DNA of 64,000 nt, taken from assembly GCF_012911895.1 (NCBI RefSeq), contig NZ_JAAXCV010000024.1, positions 1 to 64,000 of the forward strand, in the 5' to 3' direction. Below, in pieces: positions 16,224-31,980 of the stretch. The DNA comes from Bacillus sp. RO3. Its GTDB lineage: Bacteria; Bacillota; Bacilli; Bacillales; Bacillaceae_B. Under the pieces are notes generated by a model. The model was not told the DNA's origin. It saw only the letters and a list, made by a program, of their open reading frames with translations, and did no database searches. A program made the translations under genes and the position numbers. The stretch's first letter is position 1; every line of letters begins with the position of its first letter.

Positions 16224-17168
16224 TCAGTCGTCTTTACGCAGACCAAGTCCGAGGTCTTCAAGTTTAACTTTAACCTCTTCAAGTGATTTACGTCCTAGGT
16301 TACGTACTTTCATCATATCTTCTTCAGTCTTGTTAGCAAGCTCTTGAACAGTATTGATTCCAGCACGCTTCAGGCAGTTGTAAGAACGAACAGAAAGATC
16401 CAATTCTTCGATCGTCATCTCAAGAACTTTTTCTTTTTGGTCTTCTTCTTTTTCTACCATGATTTCAGCATTCTGCGCTTCATCTGTAAGGCCAACGAAA
16501 ATATTTAAGTGTTCTGTTAGAATCTTAGCACCCAAAGAGATAGCTTCTTTCGGTCCAATACTTCCATCAGTCCATACATCAAGAGATAATTTATCGTAGT
16601 TTGTCATTTGACCAACACGAGTGTTTTCTACTTGATAGTTAACGCGTGAAACTGGAGTGTAAATAGAATCGATTGGGATCACGCCAATTGGAAGATCCTC
16701 ACGTTTGTTCTGGTCTGCCGGTCTGTAACCACGTCCACGTGATGCGCTTAAACGCACACGGAAATGGCCACTCTTTGATAATGTTGCGATGTGTAAATCA
16801 GGATTTAACACTTCTACATCACTATCATGAGTAATATCAGCAGCCGTTACGACTCCCTCACCCTGTACATCAATTTCTAGCGTCTTTTCTTCATCAGAGT
16901 AGATCTTCAACGCTAATTTCTTGATATTCAAAATGATGGATGTGACATCCTCTACGACGCCTTCAATTGTTGAAAATTCATGCAGTACTCCATCTATTTG
17001 AATAGATGTGACAGCGGCACCTGGGAGTGACGATAGTAGGATACGACGTAAGGAGTTACCCAAAGTTGTACCATATCCACGCTCAAGTGGTTCTACGACG
17101 AACTTTCCATATGTGGCATCATCGCTGATCTCAACCGTTTCAATTTTTGGCTTTTCAATTTCGATCAT
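16224..17168 (-). CDS. rpoA: RNA polymerase alpha subunit
   Basis: 314 residues. The N-terminal domain (about 1-230) dimerises and holds beta and beta'; the C-terminal domain contains [16 protein letters not shown] and [15 protein letters not shown], the helix-hairpin-helix DNA/activator-binding part. Preceded by 170 bp holding a possible internal promoter and AGGAGG, followed by rplQ. Confidence 0.98.
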   Translation of the reverse strand: MIEIEKPKIETVEISDDATYGKFVVEPLERGYGTTLGNSLRRILLSSLPGAAVTSIQIDGVLHEFSTIEGVVEDVTSIILNIKKLALKIYSDEEKTLEIDVQGEGVVTAADITHDSDVEVLNPDLHIATLSKSGHFRVRLSASRGRGYRPADQNKREDLPIGVIPIDSIYTPVSRVNYQVENTRVGQMTNYDKLSLDVWTDGSIGPKEAISLGAKILTEHLNIFVGLTDEAQNAEIMVEKEEDQKEKVLEMTIEELDLSVRSYNCLKRAGINTVQELANKTEEDMMKVRNLGRKSLEEVKVKLEDLGLGLRKDD

Positions 17169-17294
17169 TAATATTTACCCTCCTTCAAAACGTCGAAACT
17201 CCGGGCTAAATAAGTTAAAGTCCGAAATTCCCCATGTTTACGTTCCCTTTTGTGCACCAACAACTGGTTACTTTCCTGTAAAAATCTATCTTGT

Positions 17295-17323
17295 ATCATA
17301 TCCCATTATAGACAACGATACAA
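17295..17323 (-). promoter_or_regulatory. Possible internal promoter before rpoA
   Basis: Minus-strand TTGTAT (17318-17323), 17-bp spacer, TATGAT (17295-17300), in the unusually long rpsK-rpoA gap. Moderate match only. Confidence 0.45.
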
Positions 17324-17339
17324 AATTTATACAGAAAAA

Positions 17340-17747
<408 letters not shown>

Positions 17748-17754
17748 TTACCTA

Positions 17755-18120
17755 TTATTTTTTCTTGTTAGCTACAGTCTTACGAGGACCTTTACGTGTA
17801 CGAGCATTGTTCTTCGTATGTTGTCCACGAACAGGTAGTCCACGACGGTGACGAAGACCGCGGTATGAACCGATTTCCATAAGACGTTTGATGTTTAGAG
17901 AGATCTCACGACGAAGATCACCTTCAACTTTTAATTTATCAACGATATCACGGATCTTCCCTAACTCGTCGTCAGTAAGATCGCGAACGCGAGTATCCTC
18001 AGATACACCAGCTTCAGATAAAATTTTCGCTGCAGTATTTTTACCAATACCGTAGATGTATGTTAATGAAATGACAACACGTTTGTCACGTGGAATGTCT
18101 ACACCAGCAATACGTGCCAT
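17755..18120 (-). CDS. rpsM: 30S ribosomal protein S13
   Basis: 121 residues, full length ([15 protein letters not shown] at the start, basic tail ending TVANKKK). Head protein of the small subunit bridging to the large subunit and P-site tRNA. AGGAGG SD upstream, 24 bp after rpmJ. Confidence 0.98.
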   Translation of the reverse strand: MARIAGVDIPRDKRVVISLTYIYGIGKNTAAKILSEAGVSEDTRVRDLTDDELGKIRDIVDKLKVEGDLRREISLNIKRLMEIGSYRGLRHRRGLPVRGQHTKNNARTRKGPRKTVANKKK

Positions 18121-18144
18121 AGTGATAGCGCACCTCCTTTAAGA

Positions 18145-18264
<120 letters not shown>

Positions 18265-18296
18265 CTAACCTCCTTAATAGTACGGAGTGCAATAGA

Positions 18297-18515
18297 TTAT
18301 TTATAACGATAAGTGATTCTACCACGAGTTAAGTCATACGGTGATAGTTCTACTGTTACCTTGTCACCAGGTAGGATACGAATGAAATGCATACGGATCT
18401 TTCCTGAAACATGTGCCAGTACTGTATGACCATTTTCTAATTCTACCTTAAACATCGCATTGGGCAAAGTCTCAGCGACCTTACCTTCAACTTCAATTAC
18501 ATCATCCTTAGCCAT
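18297..18515 (-). CDS. infA: Translation initiation factor IF-1
   Basis: 72 residues, full length: [20 protein letters not shown] with an OB fold and [17 protein letters not shown]. Binds the 30S A site during initiation. ATG 18515 is used; upstream in-frame sequence belongs to the preceding KOW gene, which overlaps by 8 bp. Confidence 0.98.
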   Translation of the reverse strand: MAKDDVIEVEGKVAETLPNAMFKVELENGHTVLAHVSGKIRMHFIRILPGDKVTVELSPYDLTRGRITYRYK

Positions 18516-18831
18516 CGAGCATGTCTCCCTTCTTCTCATCATTTAACACTTCATTAACAAACTTTGAAACAGCATAGCGCAGTTTACCGTTCGTTACTCT
18601 GCCTGATTCTATAATACTGTTTTGAACTTCTGGAGAAACATAGTCACACAAGTGAAGATGAGCGATGTTCTTTCGCTTGGCGCGATCAAATTTCCGTCTA
18701 TCTCCATCTGCTATGAGTACAAAACGTTCATCCAATTGCTGAACAACGACCGAATAGTTTCCTGTTTCTCTCCCTTTAAGGGTTTGAACAATCTGACCTA
18801 ACTTCGGAACCGTCGAATCTGACTCGATCAA
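18508..18831 (-). CDS. ybzG: KOW-domain RNA-binding protein (L14e/L24-like), YbzG-type
   Basis: About 107 residues with an N-terminal KOW motif ([20 protein letters not shown]) and a basic middle ([17 protein letters not shown]), an arrangement seen in Bacilli between map and infA and annotated as a ribosomal-protein-like paralogue. Role unknown, probably ribosome-linked. Start uncertain: GTG 18846 directly follows the map stop with no SD, while TTG 18831 has AAGGTGAT five to six nt upstream and is preferred. Overlaps infA by 8 bp. Confidence 0.85.
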   Translation of the reverse strand: MIESDSTVPKLGQIVQTLKGRETGNYSVVVQQLDERFVLIADGDRRKFDRAKRKNIAHLHLCDYVSPEVQNSIIESGRVTNGKLRYAVSKFVNEVLNDEKKGDMLDG

Positions 18832-18846
18832 TCCAATCACCTTCAC

Positions 18847-19592
18847 TTAGGCTTTCGTCAATATCTCATAGCCGTCTTCAGTAATTGCAATCGTGTGTTC
18901 AAAGTGCGCACACATTTTATCATCTACTGTGACGACTGTCCAGTTATCTGATAACGTTCTAACATATCGACTACCTGCATTAACCATTGGTTCAATAGCC
19001 AGTACCATGCCAGGCTTTAAACGCGGACCTTTGTTGGGTGGTCCATAATGAGGGATTTGAGGGTCCTCATGTAAGTCTTGACCAACTCCGTGTCCCACAT
19101 ACTCTCGAACGATAGAAAAGCCATTGGCTTCAACAAAGCTTTGTATACTGTGAGAGATATTCGACAGACGCTCGCCTGGTTTAGCTTCCTTAAGTCCGAG
19201 GAATAATGATTCCTCTGTAACATCCAGAAGCCTCTGGGTTTCATCATCTATTGTTCCAACAGGATACGTCCAAGCTGAGTCACCGTGATAACCATTATAC
19301 TTAGCACCGATATCGATACTGATTATATCGCCATCCTTCAAAACCCGATCGCCTGGAATTCCATGTACCAACTCATTGTTGACTGAAGCACAGATGCTGC
19401 CACGAAACCCATTATACCCTTTAAAAGATGGAATTGCATCATGTTTACGAATGAATCTTTCAGCAATTGCATCCAGTTCCTTCGTAGATATTCCCGGAGA
19501 AATATACTTTTGCAATTCCGCATGAGTTAATGCCACAATCTTTCCAGCTTGCCGCATAATCTCAATCTCTCTCGGAGTCTTAGAAATGATCA

Positions 19593-19593
<1 letters not shown>
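18847..19593 (-). CDS. map: Methionine aminopeptidase, type I
   Basis: 248 residues; removes the N-terminal Met of nascent proteins. The five metal ligands are in [16 protein letters not shown] (two Asp), [12 protein letters not shown] (His), AIEPM (Glu) and AHFEHTIAI (Glu). Its ATG overlaps the adk stop by one base (TAATG), coupling the two genes in the secY-adk-map block. Confidence 0.98.
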
Positions 19594-20264
<671 letters not shown>

Positions 20265-20273
20265 CTATAAAAT

Positions 20274-20303
20274 GGTTTCAGGAACAGGACGTTCCCGAAA
20301 ACC
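20274..20303 (-). other. Hairpin in the secY-adk intergenic mRNA
   Basis: Minus-strand stem GGTTTTCGGGAAC / GTTCCTGAAACC (one bulge, about 12 pairs, 5-nt loop) is followed by ATTTTATAG rather than a T-run. More likely an RNA-processing or stability site or weak attenuator than a terminator. Confidence 0.45.
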
Positions 20304-20306
20304 CTC

Positions 20307-21599
20307 TTATTTAATGAATCCTTTGTAGTGACGTTTCACTAACTGTGCTTCCAGTTGCTTCATTGTTTCAAGTGCAACACCTACTACGATGAGTAGACTT
20401 GTTCCACCAATTTGTGCTGCAGGCGGTAATCCTGCAAAGTTAATGAAGAAAACAGGAAGAATCGAGATAACAGCTAAGAAAATGGCCCCAACAAATGTTA
20501 GACGATACAGAACGCGAGTGAGATACTCTTGTGTGGTTTTACCTGGACGGATACCAGGGATATATCCACCTTGCTTCTTCAAGTTTTCAGCCATTTGTTC
20601 TGGATTCACTTGAATGAAAGCATAGAAATACGTAAAGGCAACGATCAGAGCTACATAGATGATCATACCAACTGGTTTAGTGTAATCAAAAATGTACTGA
20701 ATTGTACTTGTCACATCATTTTCTCCAAAGAAGGATGAAATGGTTTGTGGTGTGATAATGAAAGATATCGCAAAGATAACTGGAATTACACCTGCAGCAT
20801 TCACCTTTAATGGAAGATGAGTTGATTGTCCACCAACCGGACTACGCCCCACAAGACGTTTTGCATATTGAATCGGAATTTTACGAAGTGCTTGTTGAAT
20901 GAACACAACACCAACTACGATTGCAATAACTGCTAAAACAAGAAGTGCAAGAACCACAATTCGAAGGAAGAGTTGTTCTCCGGCCCCCTCGATTTGTTGA
21001 GCATAGATTTGGTTTACAGTGTTAGGGATTGCGGCAACGATACCTGCAAAGATCAGGATCGAGATACCATTCCCAACACCTTTAGCCGTGATTTGTTCAC
21101 CCAACCACATAAGAAAAGCCGTACCAGCGGTTAATACTAACGCGATCAGAAGGTACGTACTGACTCCAGGGCTTTGAATAAGCATTCCACCGTAAATTCT
21201 ATTGAAGCCGTAGGACATACCTAAAGCTTGAATGAATCCTAAACCGATAGTGAAATATCGTGTGAACTGAGCTAACTTACGGCGACCGACTTCACCTTGC
21301 TTAGACCACTCTGTAAACTTCGGAACAACATCCATTTGCAGAAGTTGCACGATGATTGAAGCAGTGATGTAAGGCATGATCCCCATCGCGAAGATGGAGA
21401 AGTTTTGAAGGGCACCGCCACCAAATGTATTCAGGAACCCGAGAATTCCTGCCTGGTCTTGCATTTTCAAGACATCAGCGTCTACGTTTGGTACCGGAAT
21501 GAAGGTACCAAGACGAAAGACAATTAACATTAGAAGGGTGAAAATAATTTTGTTTCTTATATCACCCACGCGCATAAAATTGGAGACAGTTTGAAACAT
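20307..21599 (-). CDS. secY: Preprotein translocase subunit SecY
   Basis: 430-residue integral membrane protein with ten transmembrane segments, the channel of the Sec translocon with SecE (encoded at 48679) and SecG. Starts [19 protein letters not shown]; ends KQLEAQLVKRHYKGFIK. Its ATG overlaps the rplO stop (TAATG). Confidence 0.98.
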   Translation of the reverse strand: MFQTVSNFMRVGDIRNKIIFTLLMLIVFRLGTFIPVPNVDADVLKMQDQAGILGFLNTFGGGALQNFSIFAMGIMPYITASIIVQLLQMDVVPKFTEWSKQGEVGRRKLAQFTRYFTIGLGFIQALGMSYGFNRIYGGMLIQSPGVSTYLLIALVLTAGTAFLMWLGEQITAKGVGNGISILIFAGIVAAIPNTVNQIYAQQIEGAGEQLFLRIVVLALLVLAVIAIVVGVVFIQQALRKIPIQYAKRLVGRSPVGGQSTHLPLKVNAAGVIPVIFAISFIITPQTISSFFGENDVTSTIQYIFDYTKPVGMIIYVALIVAFTYFYAFIQVNPEQMAENLKKQGGYIPGIRPGKTTQEYLTRVLYRLTFVGAIFLAVISILPVFFINFAGLPPAAQIGGTSLLIVVGVALETMKQLEAQLVKRHYKGFIK

Positions 21600-22039
21600 T
21601 AGATCACCTCGGATGTACCGCCAGCAGCTTCGATAGCTTCTTTAGCAGTGGTTGAGAATTTGTGTGCTTTTACTGTAAGCTTTTTCTCGATTGAACCTTT
21701 ACCAAGAATCTTAATTCCTGCTTTTTCGTTACTCACTACACCAACTTCAACAAGTAGGGCTGGAGTAACTTCTGTACCATCTTCGAAGCGATTCAATACG
21801 TCAAGGTTGACGATTGCATACTCTTTACGATTGATGTTCGTGAATCCACGTTTCGGTAAACGTTGGAACAATGGAGTTTGACCACCTTCAAAGCCAGGAC
21901 GAGTTCCGCCACCTGAACGGGCGTTTTGACCTTTGTGACCTTTACCTGCAGTCTTTCCATTACCTGAACCAATACCACGTCCTACGCGATTGCGGACTTT
22001 ACGTGAACCTTCTGTAGGCTTTAACTCATGTAATTTCAT
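21599..22039 (-). CDS. rplO: 50S ribosomal protein L15
   Basis: 146 residues; Gly/Arg-rich N-terminus ([20 protein letters not shown]) that inserts into 23S rRNA, globular C-terminus. Translationally coupled to secY by a one-base overlap. Confidence 0.98.
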   Translation of the reverse strand: MKLHELKPTEGSRKVRNRVGRGIGSGNGKTAGKGHKGQNARSGGGTRPGFEGGQTPLFQRLPKRGFTNINRKEYAIVNLDVLNRFEDGTEVTPALLVEVGVVSNEKAGIKILGKGSIEKKLTVKAHKFSTTAKEAIEAAGGTSEVI

Positions 22040-22071
22040 GTCGGCACCTCCTTTTTTTTAAGCGTTAAGAA

Positions 22072-22254
22072 TTATTTTTCAGTTACTGTAACAAGGTGAG
22101 CAACTTTGTTGATCATACCGCGGATTGCAGCATTATCTTGTTGTTCAACTGTTTGGTGCATTTTGCGAAGTCCCAAAGCTTCAACCGTTTTGCGTTGATC
22201 TTGAGGACGGCCAATGATGCTGCGAGTGAGGGTAATTTCTAGTTTGTTAGCCAT
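22072..22254 (-). CDS. rpmD: 50S ribosomal protein L30
   Basis: 60 residues, full bacterial length ([20 protein letters not shown]). Between rpsE and rplO; 13 bp after rpsE with GGAGGG SD. Confidence 0.97.
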   Translation of the reverse strand: MANKLEITLTRSIIGRPQDQRKTVEALGLRKMHQTVEQQDNAAIRGMINKVAHLVTVTEK

Positions 22255-22267
22255 CGTTATCCCTCCC

Positions 22268-22768
22268 TTAACCTAAGATCTCTTCTACTGATTTACCACG
22301 CAGTTTCGCTACGTCTTCAGCACGCTTTAATTGTTTTAAACCTTCGATCGTTGCGCGAACCATGTTAATTGGAGTGTTAGATCCTAATGATTTAGATAGG
22401 ATATCTTGAACACCAGCTAATTCAAGTACGGCACGAACAGGTCCACCGGCGATAATTCCTGTACCCGCAGAAGCAGGCTTGATCAGAATTTGACCAGCTC
22501 CAAATCGTCCAGTTACTAGGTGAGGAGTTGTACCTTCAACCATAGGAACTTCAATTAGATTTTTCTTCGCATCTTCAATCGCTTTACGGATTGCATCAGG
22601 TACTTCTTGAGCTTTACCAGTTCCGAAGCCAACGTGACCGTTTTTGTCGCCTACTACTACAAGAGCAGCGAAACGGAAACGACGTCCACCTTTAACAACT
22701 TTCGCAACACGATTGATTGTAACTACGCGTTCTTCAAATTCTAGTTTACTTGGATCAATACGACGCAT
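22268..22768 (-). CDS. rpsE: 30S ribosomal protein S5
   Basis: 166 residues, full length; double-stranded RNA-binding N-domain with [19 protein letters not shown] (the loop where spectinomycin-resistance changes map in other bacteria, here standard sequence). Helicase and accuracy centre of the small subunit. Confidence 0.98.
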   Translation of the reverse strand: MRRIDPSKLEFEERVVTINRVAKVVKGGRRFRFAALVVVGDKNGHVGFGTGKAQEVPDAIRKAIEDAKKNLIEVPMVEGTTPHLVTGRFGAGQILIKPASAGTGIIAGGPVRAVLELAGVQDILSKSLGSNTPINMVRATIEGLKQLKRAEDVAKLRGKSVEEILG

Positions 22769-22791
22769 CTGGATTGTCCCTCCTTTTTTTA

Positions 22792-23154
22792 TTAAAATTC
22801 TAAGCCGTTTTCACGAGCTGCTTCAGCTAAAGCTTTGATACGGCCATGATATAAATATCCACCACGGTCAAATACTACAGATTTTAATCCTTTTTCTACT
22901 GCACGTTTCGCAACTAGTTCTCCAACTTTCGCTGCTGCATCAGTAGTAGCAGAAGAGTCTAGGTTGAAATCTTTATCTTGAGAAGATGCACTTACTAGAG
23001 TAACACCGTTCATATCATCGATAAGTTGAGCGTAGATATTTTTGTTAGAACGGAAAACGTTCAAACGAGGACGAGTTTCAGTTCCAGTAATTTTTGAACG
23101 GACACGGGCATGTCTTTTCTTACGTGTTTTGTTCTTATCTGGCTTAGTAATCAC
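22792..23154 (-). CDS. rplR: 50S ribosomal protein L18
   Basis: 120 residues, basic N-terminus ([19 protein letters not shown]) and conserved [16 protein letters not shown]. Binds 5S rRNA with L5. Standard position between rplF and rpsE. Confidence 0.98.
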   Translation of the reverse strand: MITKPDKNKTRKKRHARVRSKITGTETRPRLNVFRSNKNIYAQLIDDMNGVTLVSASSQDKDFNLDSSATTDAAAKVGELVAKRAVEKGLKSVVFDRGGYLYHGRIKALAEAARENGLEF

Positions 23155-23187
23155 CTACGGTCACTCCTTTCTTTTGCCTACGCGGCA

Positions 23188-23727
23188 TTATTTACCTGTT
23201 TTACCTTCTTTACGACGAACATATTCACCTTCGTAGCGAATACCTTTTCCTTTATAAGGCTCAGGAGAGCGTACAGCACGAATGTTAGCAGCTAATGCTC
23301 CAACACGTTCTTTGTCGATACCTTTGATAGATATCTTTGTATTAGCAGGTACTTCGATCTCGATACCTTGTTCTGGCTCGATCTCAACTGGGTGAGAGTA
23401 ACCAACGTTAAGTACAAGCTTCGTACCTTGTTTTTGAGCACGGTAACCTACACCGACTAGCTCAAGATTTCTTTGGAATCCTTTAGATACACCTTCAACC
23501 ATGTTCGCGATTAGGGCACGAGTTGTACCGTGTAACGCGCGGTGATCTTTTGCATCAGAAGGACGAGTAACTGTTGCTACGTTTCCTTCTAATTCTACTT
23601 TAATATCAGAATTGAATGTACGAGAAAGTTCCCCTTTAGGTCCTTTTACAGTTACAGTGTTATCTTCACCTACTGTTAGAGTAACGTCAGATGGAATTTC
23701 AATTGGTAGTTTTCCTACACGTGACAT
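23188..23727 (-). CDS. rplF: 50S ribosomal protein L6
   Basis: 179 residues, two tandem RRM-like domains; C-terminus [20 protein letters not shown] matches the family. Located near the GTPase-associated centre. Confidence 0.98.
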   Translation of the reverse strand: MSRVGKLPIEIPSDVTLTVGEDNTVTVKGPKGELSRTFNSDIKVELEGNVATVTRPSDAKDHRALHGTTRALIANMVEGVSKGFQRNLELVGVGYRAQKQGTKLVLNVGYSHPVEIEPEQGIEIEVPANTKISIKGIDKERVGALAANIRAVRSPEPYKGKGIRYEGEYVRRKEGKTGK

Positions 23728-23757
23728 CCTGTTGCACCTCCATTCATATAAAAAATA

Positions 23758-24156
23758 TTACCAAACGTAAGCTAGTACTTCTCCGCCTACTTGTTGAGCA
23801 CGAGCTTCTTTATCAGTTAATACACCTGCAGATGTAGAAACAAGCGCGATACCTAATCCGTTTAATACTTTTGGTACTTCTGTAGATTTTGCATATACAC
23901 GTAAACCAGGTTTAGAGATACGCTTTAATCCAGTGATTACACGTTCGTTGTTTGCTCCATATTTTAAGAAGATGCGGATAACACCTTGCTTGTTGTCTTC
24001 CACATATTCAACGTCACGTACGAAACCTTCACGTTTAAGGATTTCTGCGATTTCTTTCTTGATGTTAGAAGCAGGAACTTCTAATCTTTCGTGACGAACC
24101 ATGTTCGCATTACGAATGCGTGTAAGCAAATCTGCAATTGGATCTGTCATTGTCAT
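23758..24156 (-). CDS. rpsH: 30S ribosomal protein S8
   Basis: 132 residues, same length as B. subtilis S8 (starts [18 protein letters not shown], ends [11 protein letters not shown]). Central-domain 16S-binding protein. GGAGG SD with ATG 24156. Confidence 0.98.
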   Translation of the reverse strand: MTMTDPIADLLTRIRNANMVRHERLEVPASNIKKEIAEILKREGFVRDVEYVEDNKQGVIRIFLKYGANNERVITGLKRISKPGLRVYAKSTEVPKVLNGLGIALVSTSAGVLTDKEARAQQVGGEVLAYVW

Positions 24157-24186
24157 AATAATTTACCTCCTTCCCAATATAGGGTA

Positions 24187-24396
<210 letters not shown>

Positions 24397-24936
24397 TTAC
24401 TTTTGGAATGGCATTCCGATTTGTGTCAATAATTCACGAGCTTCTTCGTCTGTGTTCGCAGTTGTTACGATTACGATATCCATACCGCGTACTTTAGACA
24501 CTTTATCATAATCAATCTCAGGGAAAATCAATTGCTCTTTAACTCCTAATGTGTAGTTACCGCGACCGTCGAATGCTTTTTTAGAAACACCACGGAAGTC
24601 ACGTACACGTGGAAGTGAAACAGAAATTAATTTATCTAAGAATTGGTACATACGCTCTCCGCGTAGAGTAACTTTTGCACCGATAGGCATACCTTCACGA
24701 AGACGGAAACCTGCGATAGATTTTTTAGCTTTTGTTACAACTGGCTTTTGACCAGTGATTTGAGTTAGTTCATCAACAGCTACATCAAGAGCTTTTGAGT
24801 TTTGAACTGCGTCACCGATACCCATGTTGACTACGATCTTTTCAACTTTAGGTACTTCCATTACTGATTTGTAATTGAATTTGCTCACTAGAGCTGGACT
24901 GATTTCGCTTTGAAATTTTTCTTTTAGGCGGTTCAT
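24397..24936 (-). CDS. rplE: 50S ribosomal protein L5
   Basis: 179 residues, full length. It holds 5S rRNA and contacts P-site tRNA through the loop near [16 protein letters not shown]. Standard place between rplX and rpsN. Confidence 0.98.
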   Translation of the reverse strand: MNRLKEKFQSEISPALVSKFNYKSVMEVPKVEKIVVNMGIGDAVQNSKALDVAVDELTQITGQKPVVTKAKKSIAGFRLREGMPIGAKVTLRGERMYQFLDKLISVSLPRVRDFRGVSKKAFDGRGNYTLGVKEQLIFPEIDYDKVSKVRGMDIVIVTTANTDEEARELLTQIGMPFQK

Positions 24937-24962
24937 TCAGAATACCTCCCTTCTTAATCGTA

Positions 24963-25274
24963 CTATTTATCTAGAACTTCACCTGATTTTTTTGCTACAC
25001 GTACTTTTTTGCCGTCTTCTGTCTTATAACCTACACGAGTTGGTTCGTTAGATTTAGGATCTAGAAGCATGACATTTGATACATGGATAGATGCTTCTTG
25101 GCTGATGATTCCGCCTTGCGGGTTCATCTGTGAAGGCTTAGCGTGTTTTTTCACTACGTTGATTCCTTCAACCAGCACTCGGTCTTTCTTAGGGAATGCA
25201 GCAAGAACAACACCTGTTTTGCCTTTATCTTTCCCAGTAATGACCATTACTTTATCGCCTTTTTTTACATGCAT
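24963..25274 (-). CDS. rplX: 50S ribosomal protein L24
   Basis: 103 residues from ATG 25274 ([22 protein letters not shown] motif), which has an AGGAGG-type SD; in-frame sequence up to 25301 lies before that SD. One of the two assembly-initiator proteins of the large subunit. Confidence 0.98.
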   Translation of the reverse strand: MHVKKGDKVMVITGKDKGKTGVVLAAFPKKDRVLVEGINVVKKHAKPSQMNPQGGIISQEASIHVSNVMLLDPKSNEPTRVGYKTEDGKKVRVAKKSGEVLDK

Positions 25275-25313
25275 TTCATCGCACCTCCTTGAATGGGCCA
25301 ATGCTAATATCTA

Positions 25314-25990
<677 letters not shown>

Positions 25991-26010
25991 TTAAGCAAAC
26001 CTCCTCTCAA

Positions 26011-27297
<1,287 letters not shown>

Positions 27298-27300
27298 AGC

Positions 27301-27642
27301 TTATCCCTCCTTCTTTTCTGATACGACAAGTGTAATGTGACTTGTACGTTTGTTGATTTGACTTGCACGTCCCATCGCACGAGGACGGAAACGTTTAAGT
27401 GTTGGTCCTTCATTTACATAAGCCTCAGTTACCACTAGGCTATTAATATCCATGTCAAAGTTGTGCTCTGCGTTCGCAATAGCAGACTTAAGTACTTTTT
27501 CGATTACTGGTGAAGCTGCTTTAGGTGTGTGCTTTAAGATAGCAACCGCTTCTCCAACTTGCTTACCTCGGATTAGATCAACGACTAAACGTACTTTACG
27601 AGGAGCAATACGTACTGTTCTTGCAACAGCTTTTGCTTGCAT
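27301..27642 (-). CDS. rplV: 50S ribosomal protein L22
   Basis: 113 residues; the extended loop that lines the exit tunnel is [20 protein letters not shown], with standard sequence. Three-base gap to rpsC. Confidence 0.98.
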   Translation of the reverse strand: MQAKAVARTVRIAPRKVRLVVDLIRGKQVGEAVAILKHTPKAASPVIEKVLKSAIANAEHNFDMDINSLVVTEAYVNEGPTLKRFRPRAMGRASQINKRTSHITLVVSEKKEG

Positions 27643-27661
27643 TAGGATACCCTCCTCTCAA

Positions 27662-27940
27662 TTAGCGTCTTGTTTTCTTATCATCACTTGCATGACCTTT
27701 GTAAGTACGAGATGGTGCAAATTCACCAAGCTTGTGTCCTACCATGTCTTCAGTGACGTATACAGGTACATGTTTACGACCATCGTAAACTGCGATAGTG
27801 TGACCGATGAATGCTGGGAAGATCGTTGAGCGACGAGACCAAGTTTTAACAACTTGTTTGCCTTCAGTTTCGTTCAATTTCTCGATCTTATTCATTAAAT
27901 GATCATCAACAAAAGGTCCTTTTTTTAAGCTACGACCCAT
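27662..27940 (-). CDS. rpsS: 30S ribosomal protein S19
   Basis: 92 residues, full length ([20 protein letters not shown]). Head protein beside S13. Nineteen bp ahead of rplV. Confidence 0.98.
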   Translation of the reverse strand: MGRSLKKGPFVDDHLMNKIEKLNETEGKQVVKTWSRRSTIFPAFIGHTIAVYDGRKHVPVYVTEDMVGHKLGEFAPSRTYKGHASDDKKTRR

Positions 27941-28000
27941 GTTTGAACCTCCCTTCGTGATTGATCTACGGCTCTTTTAAGGAACCGTAGTACAATCCCG

Positions 28001-28852
<852 letters not shown>

Positions 28853-28862
28853 TTAAAAGATT

Positions 28863-29147
28863 TTATACTTCAAAGAATTCGATTTCTTTACTATCAGCAG
28901 TAAGCTTAACGATAGCTTTACGACGCTTGTTCGTGTAACCAGCGTGTTTACCCATACGTTTGAACTTACCTTTGTAGTTCATGATGTTGACTTTATCTAC
29001 TTTCACGTCGAAGATTTCTTCAACAGCGTCTTTTACTTGAGTTTTGTTCGCTCTAGTATCAACTTCGAAAGTGTATTTTTTCTCAGACATAAGATCAGTT
29101 GAAGCCTCTGTAATTACGGGGCGCTTAATGATTTCACGTACATCCAT
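28863..29147 (-). CDS. rplW: 50S ribosomal protein L23
   Basis: 94 residues ([20 protein letters not shown]). Docking site for trigger factor and SRP at the exit tunnel. ATG overlaps the rplD stop by one base (TAATG). Confidence 0.98.
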   Translation of the reverse strand: MDVREIIKRPVITEASTDLMSEKKYTFEVDTRANKTQVKDAVEEIFDVKVDKVNIMNYKGKFKRMGKHAGYTNKRRKAIVKLTADSKEIEFFEV

Positions 29148-29770
29148 TATGCGAGCACCTCCTCTACTTTTTCAACAGCTGATTTAGTCATCACTAGTTT
29201 GTCGTGTCCTAATACGTCCAGAACGCTGATTCCGTCAGCTGGTACAACAGTCACACCAGGGATGTTACGAGCTGAAAGTGCTACGTTTTCGTCAAGACCG
29301 TCTGTGATAACTAATGTTTTAGAATCAACAGAAAGACCTTTTAGAACGTTGGCAAATTCTTTTGTTTTAGGAGCATCGAATGATAATGCTTCTAATACTA
29401 AGATGTTTTCTTCTGCTACTTTAGAAGAAAGTGCAGATTTGATCGCTAAGCGACGAACTTTCTTAGGAAGTTTGTAGCTATAGCTGCGTGGAACTGGTCC
29501 AAATACAGTACCACCACCGCGCCATTGCGGAGAACGGATTGACCCTTGACGAGCACGGCCTGTTCCTTTTTGACGCCATGGCTTACGCCCACCGCCACGT
29601 ACTTCAGAACGATTTTTTACTTTGTGATTACCTTGACGTAAAGAAGCTCTTTGCATCACAACTGCTTCAAACATTACGTGTTTGTTTGGTTCGATACCAA
29701 AAACAGTGTCATTAAGTTCGATATCTCCAACTTTAGAACCGCTTTGGTTAAATAATGCTACTTTCGGCAT
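29147..29770 (-). CDS. rplD: 50S ribosomal protein L4
   Basis: 207 residues with the long exit-tunnel loop ([20 protein letters not shown]). In enterobacteria L4 also represses the S10 operon; whether it does so here is not shown. Coupled to rplW. Confidence 0.98.
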   Translation of the reverse strand: MPKVALFNQSGSKVGDIELNDTVFGIEPNKHVMFEAVVMQRASLRQGNHKVKNRSEVRGGGRKPWRQKGTGRARQGSIRSPQWRGGGTVFGPVPRSYSYKLPKKVRRLAIKSALSSKVAEENILVLEALSFDAPKTKEFANVLKGLSVDSKTLVITDGLDENVALSARNIPGVTVVPADGISVLDVLGHDKLVMTKSAVEKVEEVLA

Positions 29771-29800
29771 TCTTGTTTCCTCCTTTCTTGAAAAGTTCTA

Positions 29801-30430
29801 TTAGTTTGCTTTAACAGCTGACTTTACTTTGATTAATTGTTTCTTAGGTCCAGGTACATTACCTTTAACTAAGATAAGGTTGCGCTCAGCATCTACTTTT
29901 ACAATTTCAAGGTTTTGAATTGTAATTTGCTCTCCGCCCATACGTCCAGGTAATAGTTTACCTTTGAATACACGGTTTGGATCAACAGGACCCATTGAAC
30001 CAGGACGACGGTGGTAACGAGAACCGTGAGACATTGGTCCGCGAGATTGGTTGTGACGCTTGATAGCACCTTGGAAACCTTTACCTTTTGATACTCCTGT
30101 TACATCTACGATTTCGCCTGCAGCGAAAATATCAACTTTGACTTCTTGACCAACTTCGTACTCTTCTACGTTTACACCGCGGATTTCACGGATGAAGCGC
30201 TTAGGAGCAGTTTCAGCTTTAGCAACGTGGCCTCTCTCTGGTTTGTTAGAAAGCTTTTCACGTTTGTCTTCAAAACCTACTTGGATCGCTTCATAGCCAT
30301 CAACATCGATAGATTTCTTTTGAAGCACAACGTTTTGAGCAGCTTCGATAACAGTTACAGGGATAAGATCACCGTTTTCAGCGAAAACTTGAGTCATACC
30401 GATCTTTCTTCCTAAGATTCCTTTGGTCAT
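29801..30430 (-). CDS. rplC: 50S ribosomal protein L3
   Basis: 209 residues ([20 protein letters not shown]), with the extension near the peptidyl transferase centre in [17 protein letters not shown]. Assembly initiator. Thirty-five bp after rpsJ. Confidence 0.98.
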   Translation of the reverse strand: MTKGILGRKIGMTQVFAENGDLIPVTVIEAAQNVVLQKKSIDVDGYEAIQVGFEDKREKLSNKPERGHVAKAETAPKRFIREIRGVNVEEYEVGQEVKVDIFAAGEIVDVTGVSKGKGFQGAIKRHNQSRGPMSHGSRYHRRPGSMGPVDPNRVFKGKLLPGRMGGEQITIQNLEIVKVDAERNLILVKGNVPGPKKQLIKVKSAVKAN

Positions 30431-30465
30431 AAGTCACACCTCCTAATAATTATGGTTTTTATGAA

Positions 30466-31080
<615 letters not shown>

Positions 31081-31099
31081 TTATCTTTTGATGAGTAAC

Positions 31100-31375
31100 T
31101 GCATGTTGATTTCCACTGCAGGCAGCTCGCTTTCCGCGGGGTGGGCGGTGAGCCTCCTCGGCTTTGCCTGCGGAGTCTCAAGATCCAGCTCCGGCGGCTA
31201 GTCCCTCGAGGTCATAAGTCAAATCAACCAAAAAGGCAAAGAACGCCTTTCCGGTTGATTCGCCTTATGCTTGTCGGGCCTGACCAAGCCGCCTCCACTT
31301 TTCGCCCTGTCCCACGTTTCCCGCAGGAGTCGAGCTGCCTTCCGTTACAATCAACAATGGGTTATTTAAGTCACT
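31100..31375. repeat. Composite repeat: family B element interrupted by a family A element
   Basis: The outer parts (about 31100-31183 and 31304-31375) carry the family B ends (TTGATT near 31110, ATCAACA near 31350, CTCCTGCGGG/CCGCGGAAAGCGAG read on the minus strand). The middle (about 31184-31303) is a full family A element in reverse orientation (TCCAGCTCCGGCGGCTAG ... AAGCCGCCTCCACTTTTC). ORFs across it are palindrome artefacts. Confidence 0.7.
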
Positions 31376-31429
31376 GTTGTATGGGGAGTACTTGTCTTAA
31401 TTGTATATCAGTGCAGAAAGCATGAATGT

Positions 31430-31637
31430 AGTCTTTAACTTCATTGATATATACTTAAAGTATCTTAAATCCCTTTATATATAGAAGAAAGTCGAAAACC
31501 TCTACACCTTTGTTGGGTGTAGGTTTGTTCATACTCACTACCCAACTTGAAATTGGAGTAAGAGATTTTAGCCCTAGAATTGCACGAACTTTTATTCTAG
31601 GTTTTCTGATCAATATCAAAAGTGATATATCTTTTTG
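31430..31637. other. Gene-free AT-rich stretch with one hairpin
   Basis: No ORF with an SD. A hairpin CTACACC / GGTGTAG with AAACC and GGTTT flanks (about 31496-31527) is terminator-like but serves no visible gene. Confidence 0.4.
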
Positions 31638-31809
31638 ATATATTCAGGGCACATATTGAAATTTTAGCAGTCTCCAGCTGTTGATCAGAGTGGAAGACGG
31701 AGACTCCTGCGGGAAAAGCGGAATAGGTGAGACCCCGCAGGAGCGTAGCGACGAGGAGGCTCGCCTTCCGCCCGAGGAAAGCGGAGTCTTCCACGGAGAT
31801 CAACAGCGG
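31638..31809. repeat. Family B dispersed repeat, tandem copy 1
   Basis: A 172-bp unit: ATATATTCAGGGCAC lead-in, then CAGCTGTTGATC ... GATCAACAGCGG terminal palindrome enclosing GACGGAGACTCCTGCGGG, GAGACCCCGCAGGAGCG and GAGGAGGCTCG. Non-coding and able to fold into a long branched hairpin. A second copy lies at 31981-32152. Confidence 0.75.
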
Positions 31810-31980
31810 TGTAGGAATCCTATCCCGTATTGAGCATATATAATTCACTTTCACTCAGCTGATTCGCCCATAGAAAATTACACACATAAAAAATAATTAC
31901 TCACTATTTCAACCTGAGTCATGTACGGTCTTTTATTCAAGTCTCTATTCTAAATATTGAATTCGACAAAGGTTTGTAAA

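Noticed and set aside
31141..31425. A 94-codon plus-strand ORF
   Set aside because: It lies wholly in GC-rich palindromic repeats, has no SD and no protein-like composition; similar ORFs in other repeat copies are artefacts.
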